NCBI GenBank assembly: GCA_002375205.1
Contig: DFLL01000040.1
Coordinates: 1 to 58,383, forward strand
DNA: 58,383 nucleotides
From: Caryophanales bacterium UBA3620
GTDB taxonomy: Bacteria; Bacillota_I; Bacilli_A; RF39; UBA660
Direction of reading: 5' to 3'
A program made the translations under genes and the position numbers. This document shows, piece by piece, positions 34,603 through 42,441 of the stretch; positions within the stretch are counted from its first letter, which is position 1, and each line of letters begins with the position of its first letter. A model generated the notes under the pieces. That model was not told where the DNA came from and searched no databases. It was given only the letters and a program-made list of their open reading frames with translations.

Positions 34603-34931
34603 TTTTTATCACCTATATTTTTTATTAGCATTAACAATTCCTTTTCTATATCAAGATACGTTAATTCTAATAATCCTTTCCTAATAATTATAACATAATC
34701 ATAACTACTTTGCATACTATTTTTATTATTATCGATAATGTTTTTTATCCTTCTTTTTATTTTGTTTCTAATTACTGCTTTTCCAGTCTTCTTAGGGATT
34801 GATATTCCATATCTATTTTTATTATTGTTTTTACGATAATAGATACTGAAATTATTGCTCTTTATCTTTTTACCTTTATTTATTATTTCAGTATATTCCC
34901 TTGATGACTTTATGATATCTTCTTTCTTCAT
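34599..34931 (-). CDS. rnpA: Ribonuclease P protein component
   Basis: 110 aa, the protein subunit of RNase P, which matures tRNA 5' ends. The N-terminus MKKEDIIKSSREY and the RNA-binding RNR-type motif RNKIKRRIKNII are conserved. Unusually, no Shine-Dalgarno sequence precedes the ATG: the upstream bases are a U-rich tract after a hairpin at the rpmH stop. Expression may be kept low by that attenuator. The start is fixed by family alignment. Confidence 0.93.
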   Translation of the reverse strand: MKKEDIIKSSREYTEIINKGKKIKSNNFSIYYRKNNNKNRYGISIPKKTGKAVIRNKIKRRIKNIIDNNKNSMQSSYDYVIIIRKGLLELTYLDIEKELLMLIKNIGDKK

Positions 34932-34957
34932 ACTATAAAAAAAGAAAAAAAGAAAAC

Positions 34958-34977
34958 AAAATTATGCACATAATTTT
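34958..34977 (-). terminator. Attenuator-like hairpin at the rpmH stop
   Basis: AAAATTAT and ATAATTTT pair around a four-base loop that holds the last codons of rpmH. A long U-rich tract follows, then the rnpA ATG. It could be a partial terminator separating abundant rpmH from scarce rnpA mRNA. Confidence 0.6.
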
Positions 34978-35084
34978 TTTCTTTTTTTAGTTCTTCTATT
35001 CTTCAAAACATTACCTTTTACTCTTGCAAAGAAACCATGCTTTTTAGCTTTTTTTCTGTTATTAGGTTGATAAGTTCTTTTCAT
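34962..35084 (-). CDS. rpmH: Ribosomal protein bL34
   Basis: 40 aa, starting MKRTYQPNNRKKAKKHGF, the universal L34 N-terminus, and highly basic throughout. It is about four residues shorter than usual, the difference lying in the middle, and ends RKKLCA. AGGTG lies ten bases upstream and a perfect sigma-A promoter precedes it. First gene of the rpmH-rnpA-yidC-jag operon, which in most Firmicutes flanks the chromosomal origin. Confidence 0.97.
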   Translation of the reverse strand: MKRTYQPNNRKKAKKHGFFARVKGNVLKNRRTKKRKKLCA

Positions 35085-35116
35085 AATTAAAACACCTCCA
35101 TGTCAAATGCTCTTTT

Positions 35117-35145
35117 ATTATATAGTTTAATTTAGTTTCTGTCAA
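35117..35145 (-). promoter_or_regulatory. rpmH promoter
   Basis: On the minus strand TTGACA, 17 bases, TATAAT: a perfect consensus promoter 32 bases upstream of rpmH. Confidence 0.9.
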
Positions 35146-35204
35146 TAATTTTCTAACTATTTTTTTAATTATACATTGTTCTAGGTATTGTAATCGCCAC
35201 TATT

Positions 35205-35255
35205 GTTGCACTTCATATTTAAATTAATCATAGTTGCACTTCATATTTAAATTAA
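35205..35255. repeat. Two 23-bp direct repeats at the polarity switch
   Basis: The 23 bases beginning GTTGCACTTCATATT at 35205-35227 recur identically at 35233-35255, a period of 28. They lie between the divergent rpmH promoter and a consensus promoter for the plus-strand gene, where gene polarity changes. They could be operators for the plus-strand gene or iteron-like origin elements. No DnaA box (TTATCCACA) lies in this stretch. Confidence 0.8.
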
Positions 35256-35260
35256 CATAT

Positions 35261-35289
35261 TTGACATTTTAAATTACATTTAATATAAT
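35261..35289 (+). promoter_or_regulatory. Consensus promoter of the 35314 gene
   Basis: TTGACA, 17 bases, TATAAT, starting five bases after the second direct repeat. Confidence 0.9.
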
Positions 35290-35313
35290 ATATGTTATTT
35301 GAGGAGAAATACT

Positions 35314-35964
35314 ATGAATAAAAATTTAGTTAATAAATATAAAAAAGAATTGACAGCATATACTTTTCCGGAAAGTAAATACTATATGCTTATGAATGAA
35401 AAGTCAAAAAAAAATGAGGTACTTAATGAAGTCTTTAATAGAAATGTCTTTGCAAACACTCCTAGTGACTATTATATGAACAATGGTAAAATTATATATT
35501 ATAATTCTTTAAAAGAGGTAAATAATAATATAATTGAGTGGATTGAAATTTTTAGCATGAAAGCTAGCCTTACAGATAATGAACGAAATATTTATTCATT
35601 ATATGTAGAAACGTTAAATAAAATAATTGATGAGATTAAAACTTATGCTAGACTATGTACATTAAAATATAATCTTAAATTTGCTATTGATGATACTATT
35701 AATTGTACTCTAGTTAAAACATATATTGGTATATTATGGGAGAGAAAACTTAAAATTAATAATAAGCTCAGAATAATAATAGAAAACGAATCATCTCTTT
35801 GCTATACTGATTATATAGATGAACTATTGAAAATACGTGATATCTACAGTACCAAACTACTTTGTATGGAAGATGAATGTGAAGAAATATATGATGAATT
35901 TAGAAATATAGTTAGAGAAATACTAAACGTTAAAAAAATAGTTAAAAAGAAAGGAAATACATAA
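35314..35964 (+). CDS. Hypothetical protein, 216 aa
   Basis: Not recognised. Soluble, Lys-, Asn- and Ile-rich, predicted mostly helical, without signal peptide or membrane segment. The ATG at 35314 is chosen because GAGGAG lies seven bases upstream; the longer frame would need a TTG inside that region. It has a perfect promoter preceded by two direct repeats, and it forms a two-gene transcript with the 122-aa gene four bases downstream. Its place between rpmH and parA is where dnaA-region genes lie in related genomes, but it shows no DnaA, DnaN or RecF motifs. Confidence 0.7.
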   Translation: MNKNLVNKYKKELTAYTFPESKYYMLMNEKSKKNEVLNEVFNRNVFANTPSDYYMNNGKIIYYNSLKEVNNNIIEWIEIFSMKASLTDNERNIYSLYVETLNKIIDEIKTYARLCTLKYNLKFAIDDTINCTLVKTYIGILWERKLKINNKLRIIIENESSLCYTDYIDELLKIRDIYSTKLLCMEDECEEIYDEFRNIVREILNVKKIVKKKGNT

Positions 35965-35968
35965 AAAA

Positions 35969-36337
35969 ATGGAAATCGAGCAAAATATATTAAAGGAAAT
36001 TGCAATTGAATATTTTGATATTGGTGATGAAGAAAAATTTAATAATGACTGGAAAAACTTTATTTACTGCTACGAAAGAATGAGAAATTGTTCATGTGTT
36101 AAAGCTAAAGATTTATATAGTTTTATTGATGCATTATATCTTGTTGCTTCTGATATAGCTAGCGACGATTTTTTTAAAACAACTGTGGATTTGTATGGAA
36201 ATAGATTCTATAATTATGCGGAAAAACATAAATCATTAGAAGATATGGTTGATGATGCTTTATATAGAATATATGATGAAGATGCTATTCCTAGTTTATC
36301 AGAGCAATATATTCGCATTAAGAAGCTTGAAAGATAG
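35969..36337 (+). CDS. Hypothetical protein, 122 aa
   Basis: Not recognised. Acidic, soluble, predicted helical, with Trp and several aromatic residues in the first half and paired Cys (NCSCV). It follows the 216-aa gene by four bases and shares its promoter and a downstream terminator. AAAGG lies about 16 bases upstream, a poor spacing. It probably works with its partner; function unknown. Confidence 0.65.
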   Translation: MEIEQNILKEIAIEYFDIGDEEKFNNDWKNFIYCYERMRNCSCVKAKDLYSFIDALYLVASDIASDDFFKTTVDLYGNRFYNYAEKHKSLEDMVDDALYRIYDEDAIPSLSEQYIRIKKLER

Positions 36338-36345
36338 TACAGCTA

Positions 36346-36384
36346 AAATAAGAGACTACTGAAATTAGACTCTTATTTTTTTTA
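36346..36384 (+). terminator. Terminator of the two orphan genes
   Basis: AAATAAGAG and CTCTTATTT pair (36346-36354, 36370-36378) and T continues. Confidence 0.85.
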
Positions 36385-36475
36385 AAGACTTATGTTTCAA
36401 TAAATATAAGTAACTTAGTAGGATAGAAAAAAGAAGAAAAATCTCCAAAATACTATTTCATTTTTTTTCTTTTTT

Positions 36476-36484
36476 TGATAGAAT
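36476..36484 (+). promoter_or_regulatory. Extended -10 promoter of parAB
   Basis: TGATAGAAT, an extended -10 with one mismatch, 30 bases before the parA ATG. Confidence 0.45.
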
Positions 36485-36513
36485 TATATATGAGGAAATA
36501 AAGGTGACAGTAT

Positions 36514-37326
36514 ATGGGAAAAGTTATAGCAATCGTAAACCAAAAAGGTGGTGTGGGAAAGACCACTACTAGTATAAATTTAGCAGCATCTCTTGGTGCT
36601 TTGAATAGAAAAATATTATTGATTGATTTAGATCCACAGGGAAATGCCACTACTGGTGTTGGTATAGATAAAGGTGATATAATAAATAGTATTTATGAAG
36701 TACTTACTAAGAAAGCTAGTATAGAAACTGCTATTATAAAAACAAAAAGCAAAAATTTAAGTATTGTTCCCGCTTATCTAAATCTTGCTGGTGTTGATAT
36801 GGAACTTATTGAGTTAGAAAGGAAAGCAAAAGATGCTGGTCAAAGATTTAATAGGGTAACAAGATTAAAGGAAGAAATAAATAAAATAAAGGATAATTTT
36901 GATTTTATTTTAATAGATTGTCCTCCTTCTCTTGGAATATTGACTACAAATGCACTTGCTGCTTCTAACTCTGTTCTTATACCCGTACAGTGTGAATATT
37001 TTGCTTTAGAGGGTATTATGCAACTTATTAATACGATAATGCTCGCTCAAAGAAAAGTTAATCCTAGTCTTGATATAGAGGGAGTTCTTCTCACGATGTT
37101 CTCCAACACTAACTTAGGTGTCGAAGTCATTGAAAGTATTAAAGGATTTTTTAAAGAGAGAGTATATGATACAATTATTCCAAGATTAGTTAGACTAGCT
37201 GAAGCTCCATCTCATGGTAAACCAATATTAGAATATGAACCTAGAAATAAAGGAACTATTGCTTATTTAAATTTAGCAAAGGAGGTTATTGAAAGAAATG
37301 GAACAAAAGAAGAAAGCGTTGGGTAG
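36514..37326 (+). CDS. parA: Chromosome partitioning ATPase ParA/Soj
   Basis: 270 aa. Deviant Walker A KGGVGKTTT at the N-terminus, LLIDLDPQGN, and Walker B region ILIDCPPSLG. ParA moves along the nucleoid in response to ParB bound at parS, and in Bacillus (Soj) also regulates DnaA. AAAGGTGAC precedes the ATG. It overlaps parB by about 29 bases. Confidence 0.96.
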   Translation: MGKVIAIVNQKGGVGKTTTSINLAASLGALNRKILLIDLDPQGNATTGVGIDKGDIINSIYEVLTKKASIETAIIKTKSKNLSIVPAYLNLAGVDMELIELERKAKDAGQRFNRVTRLKEEINKIKDNFDFILIDCPPSLGILTTNALAASNSVLIPVQCEYFALEGIMQLINTIMLAQRKVNPSLDIEGVLLTMFSNTNLGVEVIESIKGFFKERVYDTIIPRLVRLAEAPSHGKPILEYEPRNKGTIAYLNLAKEVIERNGTKEESVG

Positions 37327-38179
37327 GGGGCTTGAAGAATTATTTTCTACTGAAGTATTAGACTTTGATACTTTTGAAAATAATGTTATTGAGACCGCTA
37401 GTGAAAGTGATATTAAAGAAATTCCTGTTAGTGAAATTAGGCCTAATCCTTATCAGCCAAGAAAATCTTTTAACGAGGATGCTTTAAAGGAATTATCGGA
37501 GTCTATAAAGAATTATGGCGTATTTCAGCCTATTATTGTAAAAAAATCTATTAAAGGATATGATTTAATTGCTGGGGAACGTAGACTTAGAGCTAGTAAA
37601 CTTGCTGGATTAGAAAAGATTCCTGCGATTGTAAAAGAATTTACTGATGAAGAAATGAGAGAAATATCTCTACTAGAAAATTTACAAAGAGAGAATTTAA
37701 CCGCCATTGAACTTGCTTGGGCATATAAAGGTATCATTGATAACTTGGATATTAGACAAGAAGATCTTGCTCAAAAGATTGGTAAAAGTAGAGCACACGT
37801 TACAAATATTTTGGGGCTTCTTAATTTACCTGATTCTGTTCAAAAAATGGTACTTAATAATGAGATATCAATGGGTCATGCGAGAGTTCTTAGTAAAATG
37901 GATAATCCAGAAGAAGTTAAACATCTGGCTAATAGAATTGTCAATGAAAATTTAAGTGTTCACGATATTGAAGTTATCAGTAGAGAAGAAGAAATAAAGA
38001 AAAGAGTTCCGGTCACAAGGAGAAGTACTAATAATAATGATTATTCTTCTGTCGAGAAAGAAATGAAGGAAGTACTTGGCACTAGAGTTAAAATTGATAA
38101 TAAAAAGATTAATATTTATTTTGAAAACGTAAATGATTTAAATAGAATTTTGGAAATCATGAATATCGAAATTAAGTAG
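37298..38179 (+). CDS. parB: Chromosome partitioning protein ParB/Spo0J
   Basis: 293 aa. N-terminal KALGRGLEELFS is the conserved ParA-contacting segment; NPYQPRKSF, the CTP-binding GERRLRASK and a helix-turn-helix (LAQKIGKSRAHVTNIL) follow, with a C-terminal dimerisation domain. The ATG at 37298 is taken over an in-frame TTG that touches the GGAGG site. It binds parS sites near the origin; I found no match to the parS consensus in this window. Confidence 0.96.
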   Translation: MEQKKKALGRGLEELFSTEVLDFDTFENNVIETASESDIKEIPVSEIRPNPYQPRKSFNEDALKELSESIKNYGVFQPIIVKKSIKGYDLIAGERRLRASKLAGLEKIPAIVKEFTDEEMREISLLENLQRENLTAIELAWAYKGIIDNLDIRQEDLAQKIGKSRAHVTNILGLLNLPDSVQKMVLNNEISMGHARVLSKMDNPEEVKHLANRIVNENLSVHDIEVISREEEIKKRVPVTRRSTNNNDYSSVEKEMKEVLGTRVKIDNKKINIYFENVNDLNRILEIMNIEIK

Positions 38180-38201
38180 TCTAGTGCTACTTTTTCTTTT
38201 T
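38174..38201 (+). terminator. parAB terminator
   Basis: AAGTAG/CTACTT stem overlapping the parB stop, followed by a T-rich tract. Confidence 0.75.
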
Positions 38202-38356
38202 GATTACATATTGTTAACTATATTTATTTGATATATTATTTTTTATCTTTAGGAAATACTTTACTATTTAGATATTTGAAAAATGTTATTATTATAATGC
38301 TTGCAGTAAGTTCAACTTAGAAGAATTTTTTATCGATTTTTGTCTTACTTAATTGT

Positions 38357-38386
38357 TTGCAAAATCACTAGGCAGTATATTATAAT
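38357..38386 (+). promoter_or_regulatory. Cold-shock gene promoter
   Basis: TTGCAA, 18 bases, TATAAT, 36 bases before the GTG start. Confidence 0.6.
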
Positions 38387-38422
38387 ATTCTTGTAAGAAG
38401 AACAGAAAGGTGAGGTGGTATT

Positions 38423-38635
38423 GTGCAAGGAAGAGTTAAGTGGTTCAACAACGACAAAGGTTATGGCTTCATAGATTACCCAAACGGCGAAGATATTTTC
38501 GTACACTACTCTGCTATTAAGCAAGATGGATACAAGACTTTATCAGAAGGTCAAATTGTTAATTTTGATTTGATTGAAACTGCTAAAGGCTTACAAGCTA
38601 TCAATGTAATAGCGGAAGCAAATGTAAAGGCTTAA
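38423..38635 (+). CDS. csp: Cold-shock protein, CspA family
   Basis: 70 aa single cold-shock domain that binds single-stranded RNA and DNA. RNP1 reads KGYGFI and RNP2 reads DIFVHYS. It starts at GTG behind GGTGAGGTGG. Its own promoter and terminator make it monocistronic. G+C is clearly higher than in the flanking genes at the start of the gene, as usual for highly expressed csp. Confidence 0.96.
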   Translation: MQGRVKWFNNDKGYGFIDYPNGEDIFVHYSAIKQDGYKTLSEGQIVNFDLIETAKGLQAINVIAEANVKA

Positions 38636-38650
38636 TTCGATAAAAAATAC

Positions 38651-38689
38651 ATAAGACAGCTAGAAGTACTTAAGCTATCTTATTTTTTT
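38651..38689 (+). terminator. Cold-shock gene terminator
   Basis: ATAAGACAGCT and AGCTATCTTAT pair with one mismatch and seven T follow. Confidence 0.8.
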
Positions 38690-38704
38690 ATATATGGAGG
38701 TTTT

Positions 38705-39352
38705 ATGAAGTATATTAAAAAAATATTATTGTCTATTAGAGAAATTCTTCTTGTTATGATTATTCAATATATATTACTCTTTGGATGTATTCTTTTATTT
38801 GGCTTGGATAAATCGATTATTCTTGGTACGATTATTTTATCTATATTTGAACTTATCTATATATTTATTAAGTTAAAGAATATTAAACTTTCTTTTAAAC
38901 ATAACTATTTTCCTTATATGCTACTAGGAATATCAATATCTATTATTTATAATATGATTATCTTTAAACTAGGTATTAAATTTGATATAACTAGTATTCC
39001 ATTAATATTAGATATTATCGCTTCTGGTATTATTGGTCCAATATTTGAAGAAATTCTATTTAGATATAGTCTTATTAATAAACTAGCTAAATTTAATAAT
39101 AATACTTTATGTATAATAATATCTTCCTTTATATTTGCTATATGCCATAATGGAATTACTACCATAGTATATGCATTTATTATTGGTCTATTTAATTCTT
39201 ATTATTATATTAAAAAGAAAGATATACTAGTACCTATTATTATTCATATATCCGCGAATATCGTCTCTTCATTCTTATTTAATTTTAATCCTTATATATT
39301 AATACTTGGTATTATTTTATTTGGAATTGGTATCTCTACTAGTAGAAAATAA
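38705..39352 (+). CDS. CPBP family intramembrane metalloprotease
   Basis: 215 aa, about seven hydrophobic segments. The CPBP (CAAX protease, Abi) motifs are seen in order: FEEILFR (EExxxR), FAICHNG (FxxxH) and IIHISAN (HxxxN). The Glu and His residues bind the catalytic zinc inside the membrane. Such proteins are linked to bacteriocin self-immunity or processing, but substrates are mostly unknown. TGGAGG precedes the ATG; monocistronic with a strong terminator. Confidence 0.88.
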   Translation: MKYIKKILLSIREILLVMIIQYILLFGCILLFGLDKSIILGTIILSIFELIYIFIKLKNIKLSFKHNYFPYMLLGISISIIYNMIIFKLGIKFDITSIPLILDIIASGIIGPIFEEILFRYSLINKLAKFNNNTLCIIISSFIFAICHNGITTIVYAFIIGLFNSYYYIKKKDILVPIIIHISANIVSSFLFNFNPYILILGIILFGIGISTSRK

Positions 39353-39367
39353 ATATTTAAATATATT

Positions 39368-39400
39368 GGTCTATCAACAGTATTGTTGATAGACCTTTTT
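39368..39400 (+). terminator. CPBP gene terminator
   Basis: Perfect 11-bp stem GGTCTATCAAC/GTTGATAGACC, six-base loop, five T. Confidence 0.92.
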
Positions 39401-39503
39401 AGTTAACTTTATTATTTTGTATTGACTCTCTATTTATTTTATGATAAAGTTTTTGTGCTAAGAATTTGAAAGAAAAAAATTAATTTTTTGGAGGTATTTT
39501 GGT

Positions 39504-40367
39504 ATGAATGAATTACAAGTTATTAGTAATCAAGAAATTGAGAAAATGATTTTTGAAGTAAGAGGTAAGTTTGTTATGTTAGATAGTGATATAGCAAATC
39601 TTTATCATGTAGAAACAAAGAGAGTAAATGAAGCTGTTAAAAATAATTTAACAAAGTTCCCTGAGCGTTATTCCTTTAAACTTACTGATGAAGAATCAAA
39701 AAATCTTTTGGTCGAAAATTTCGACCAAAAAAAAGAAACTCGAGGAGGCAGATATAAAAATCCAAGAGTGTTTACAGAAGAAGGTGCTTTAATGCTCAGT
39801 ACTGTACTTAAAAGTAAATAAGCTATTAATACTAGTATTGCTATTACTGATGCTTTTGTTGCTATGAAGAAGTATATCTCTTCTAATCTAATAGAACAAA
39901 GATTTATTAATAATATGGTATTAGAACATGATAATGATATTAAACTACTTAAAGAATCTTTTTCAAAATTTGATAGTATGAGTAATGAGATATTTTATGA
40001 AGGACAGATATATGATGCTTATTCATTATTATTGGATATAATAAATAGTTCTAAAGAAAGTATTATAATTATCGATAATTTTGCTAATAAGAAATTATTT
40101 GATTTACTATCTAAAACTAATAAGGAAATAACTGTTTATAGTAAAAATATCGATGAAGATCTAATTAATAAATATAAGAAGCAATATAATAACGTTACTT
40201 TAATACATAATGATAGTTACCATGATAGATTTATTATTATTGATAATAAAACATTATATCACTGTGGATCTTCATTTAAAGACTTGGGTACTAAATGTTT
40301 TTGTATTAGTAAAATTGAAAATCAAGAATTAATTAGAGATATGTTATCTATTATAAAAAGCAAATAA
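39504..40367 (+). pseudogene. ORF6N-domain gene, copy 1, interrupted by an in-frame stop
   Basis: First of three tandem paralogues. The frame is intact over 287 codons except for a TAA at 39819-39821. Before it lies a complete ORF6N DNA-binding domain (from IEKMIFEVRGKFVMLDSDI to the KNPRVFTEEGALML segment); after it, in the same frame, the coiled linker and the C-terminal HDRF domain seen in copies 2 and 3. At the stop the other copies read KSDVA; here the codons are AAA TAA. It could be a pseudogene, two separate proteins (a second ATG is at 39864), or a readthrough gene. GGAGG precedes the ATG. A 25-bp perfect palindrome lies in the ORF6N part. Confidence 0.8.
39706..39730. repeat. Perfect 25-bp palindrome inside ORF6N copy 1
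   Basis: Arms of 12 bases (TTTTGGTCGAAA and its complement) around a single central A at 39718, within codons 68-76 of the gene. Confidence 0.95.
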
Positions 40368-40385
40368 TAATTGGAGGTATTTGGT

Positions 40386-41255
40386 ATGAATGAGTTACAA
40401 GTAATTGATAATATTAAAATTGAAGATATGATTTATGAGATAAGAGGTAAGTTTGTTATGTTAGATAGTGATATAGCAAACCTTTATCACGTTGAAACAA
40501 AAAGAGTAAATGAGGCTGTAAAAAATAACCCCAAAAAATTTCCAGAACAGTATTCTTTTATATTATCTAGTGATGAATATAAATCTCTAAGGTCGAAAAT
40601 TTCGACCTTAGAAGTAAAAAATACTGGTAAAGGGCATTATAGAAAATATTTACCAAGGGTTTTTACTGAAGAAGGATGTTTAATGCTTGGAACTGTTCTG
40701 AAAAGTGATGTTGCAGTGAATACCACATTACTTGTAATTGAAGCTTTTGTCGCTATGAAGAAGTATATCTCTTCTAATCTAATAGAACAAAGATTTATTA
40801 ATAATATGGTATTAGAACACAATGAACGAATCAGATTATTGGAAGATAATTTTAATAAAAAATCTTTTAGTAATGAAATATTCTATGAAGGACAAATATA
40901 TGATGCTTATTCATTATTATTGGATATAATAAATAGTTCTAAAGAAAGTATTATAATTATCGATAATTTTGCTAATAAGAAATTATTTGATTTACTATCT
41001 AAAACTAATAAGAAAGTAACAGTATATAGTAAAAATATTGATGAAGAACTAATTAATAAATATATGAAACAGTATAATAACGTTACTTTAATACATAATG
41101 ATAGTTACCATGATAGATTTATTATTATTGATAATAAAACATTATATCACTGTGGATCTTCATTTAAAGACTTGGGTACTAAATGTTTTTGTATTAGTAA
41201 GATAGAAAATCAAGAACTAATTAGAGATATGTTATCTATTATAAAAAGCAAATAA
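40386..41255 (+). CDS. ORF6N-domain protein with C-terminal HDRF (PLD-like) domain, copy 2
   Basis: 289 aa. Residues about 10-110 form an ORF6N domain (YEIRGKFVMLDSDIANLY, RVFTEEGCLMLGTVL), known from phage and bacterial DNA-binding regulators. A short coiled linker follows. The C-terminal domain (about 165-289) starts EIFYEGQIYDAYSLLLDII, contains IIIIDNFAN, SYHDRFIIID and YHCGSSFKDLG, and resembles the phospholipase-D-like domain often fused to ORF6N; only one HxxF-D motif is seen, without the usual HxK. TTGGAGG precedes the ATG. The C-terminal part is almost identical in DNA to copies 1 and 3, while the ORF6N parts differ. Confidence 0.8.
   Translation: MNELQVIDNIKIEDMIYEIRGKFVMLDSDIANLYHVETKRVNEAVKNNPKKFPEQYSFILSSDEYKSLRSKISTLEVKNTGKGHYRKYLPRVFTEEGCLMLGTVLKSDVAVNTTLLVIEAFVAMKKYISSNLIEQRFINNMVLEHNERIRLLEDNFNKKSFSNEIFYEGQIYDAYSLLLDIINSSKESIIIIDNFANKKLFDLLSKTNKKVTVYSKNIDEELINKYMKQYNNVTLIHNDSYHDRFIIIDNKTLYHCGSSFKDLGTKCFCISKIENQELIRDMLSIIKSK
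40586..40612. repeat. Perfect 27-bp palindrome inside ORF6N copy 2
   Basis: Arms of 13 bases (TCTAAGGTCGAAA and its complement) around a single A at 40599, at the same codon position as in copy 1. The GGTCGAAA core is shared with copy 1; the flanks differ but still pair. Confidence 0.95.
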
Positions 41256-41273
41256 TAATTGGAGGTATTTGGT

Positions 41274-42149
41274 ATGAATGAGTTACAGGTAATTGACAAC
41301 ATTAAAATTGAAGATATGATTTATGAGGTAAGAGGGAAGCAAGTTATGCTAGATTCTGATTTGGCAAAAATTTATCATTGTAAGAATGGCACAAAAGAGA
41401 TTAACCAAGCAGTTAAAAGAAATATAAATAGATTCCCTGAAGAATTTTGCTTTCAACTCTCAGAAGACGAATACTCACTTTTGAAGTCACAATTTGTGAC
41501 TTCAAAAAATAAAGGTCGCGGTGGAGTTAGAAAACTACCATATGTTTTTACCGAACATGGAGTGATTATGCTTTCTAGTGTAATAAAAAGTGATGTTGCT
41601 GCTAAAACTAATGTAGCAATAATTAATGCTTTTATAAAAATGAAAAAGTATGTTTCTTCTAATTTATTGGAACAAAGGTTTATTAACAATATGGTATTAG
41701 AACATGATAATGATATTAAACTACTTAAAGAATCTTTTTCAAAATTTGATAGTATGAGTAATGAGATATTTTATGAAGGACAAATATATGATGCTTATTC
41801 ATTATTATTAGATATATTAAATAGTTCTAAAGAAAGTATTATAATTATCGATAATTTTGCTAATAAAAAGTTATTTGATTTACTATCTAAAACTAATAAG
41901 GAAGTAACTGTTTATAGTAAAAATATTGATGAAGAACTAATTAATAAATATATGAAACAGTATAATAACGTTACTTTAATACATAATGATAGTTACCATG
42001 ATAGATTTATTATTATCGATAAAAAAGTATTATATCACTGTGGATCATCATTTAAGGATCTAGGTACTAAATGCTTTTGTATTAGTAAGATAGAAAATCA
42101 AGAACTAATTAGAGATATGTTATGTAGTATTAGTCTAAATAACAGGTAA
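41274..42149 (+). CDS. ORF6N-domain protein with C-terminal HDRF (PLD-like) domain, copy 3
   Basis: 291 aa. Same layout as copy 2. Its ORF6N domain is clearly different (DLAKIYHCKNGTKEINQAVK, RGGVRKLPYVFTEHGVIML), close to the common RhuM/ORF6N type, while the linker and C-terminal domain again match copies 1 and 2. The last residues differ (CSISLNNR). The gene junction and TTGGAGG site are identical to those before copy 2. Probably part of one transcript with the other copies. Inferred role: DNA-binding regulator or effector, perhaps prophage- or defence-related. Confidence 0.8.
   Translation: MNELQVIDNIKIEDMIYEVRGKQVMLDSDLAKIYHCKNGTKEINQAVKRNINRFPEEFCFQLSEDEYSLLKSQFVTSKNKGRGGVRKLPYVFTEHGVIMLSSVIKSDVAAKTNVAIINAFIKMKKYVSSNLLEQRFINNMVLEHDNDIKLLKESFSKFDSMSNEIFYEGQIYDAYSLLLDILNSSKESIIIIDNFANKKLFDLLSKTNKEVTVYSKNIDEELINKYMKQYNNVTLIHNDSYHDRFIIIDKKVLYHCGSSFKDLGTKCFCISKIENQELIRDMLCSISLNNR
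41479..41507. repeat. Perfect 29-bp palindrome inside ORF6N copy 3
   Basis: Arms of 14 bases (TTTTGAAGTCACAA and its complement) around a single T at 41493. The sequence is different from those in copies 1 and 2 but the position in the gene is equivalent. Confidence 0.95.
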
Positions 42150-42195
42150 TTTAATAAAGTAATATTAAAGAAGCACTGCTAGTAACAGTGGTCTT

Positions 42196-42438
42196 TTATT
42201 CTTTAAAAAAGTCATCTATTTTCTTATTTAATATTAGAGATAATTTATATACTAATGTTAGTGAACAGTTTTTTCTACTGTCACCTGGTGACTCTAATCT
42301 TTTTAAATAATCAGGACTAACATCTAGAATTTCTGCTAAATCCATTAATTTAAGTCCTTGTTCTTTTCGATATTTTTTAATATTTTTACATATTATTTCT
42401 CTATAATTATGATTAAATCCATCTATTTCTTTTATCAT
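42196..42438 (-). CDS. XRE-family helix-turn-helix protein
   Basis: 80 aa, a single HTH_3 domain with the recognition region LMDLAEILDVSPDYLKRLE. It lies three bases downstream of the DUF2441-like gene on the same strand, an arrangement resembling a toxin-antitoxin or restriction-controller pair. The N-terminus IDGFNHNYREIICKNIKKYR leads into helix 1. It probably represses its own operon. Confidence 0.85.
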   Translation of the reverse strand: MIKEIDGFNHNYREIICKNIKKYRKEQGLKLMDLAEILDVSPDYLKRLESPGDSRKNCSLTLVYKLSLILNKKIDDFFKE

Positions 42439-42441
42439 TTA

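Noticed and set aside
36338..38422. parS site near parAB
   Set aside because: I looked for the TGTTTCACGTGAAACA-type palindrome on both strands and did not see one in the window.
39595..40640. CRISPR-like or tandem repeat array in the ORF6N region
   Set aside because: The long-range similarity comes from paralogous genes, not from short spaced repeats.
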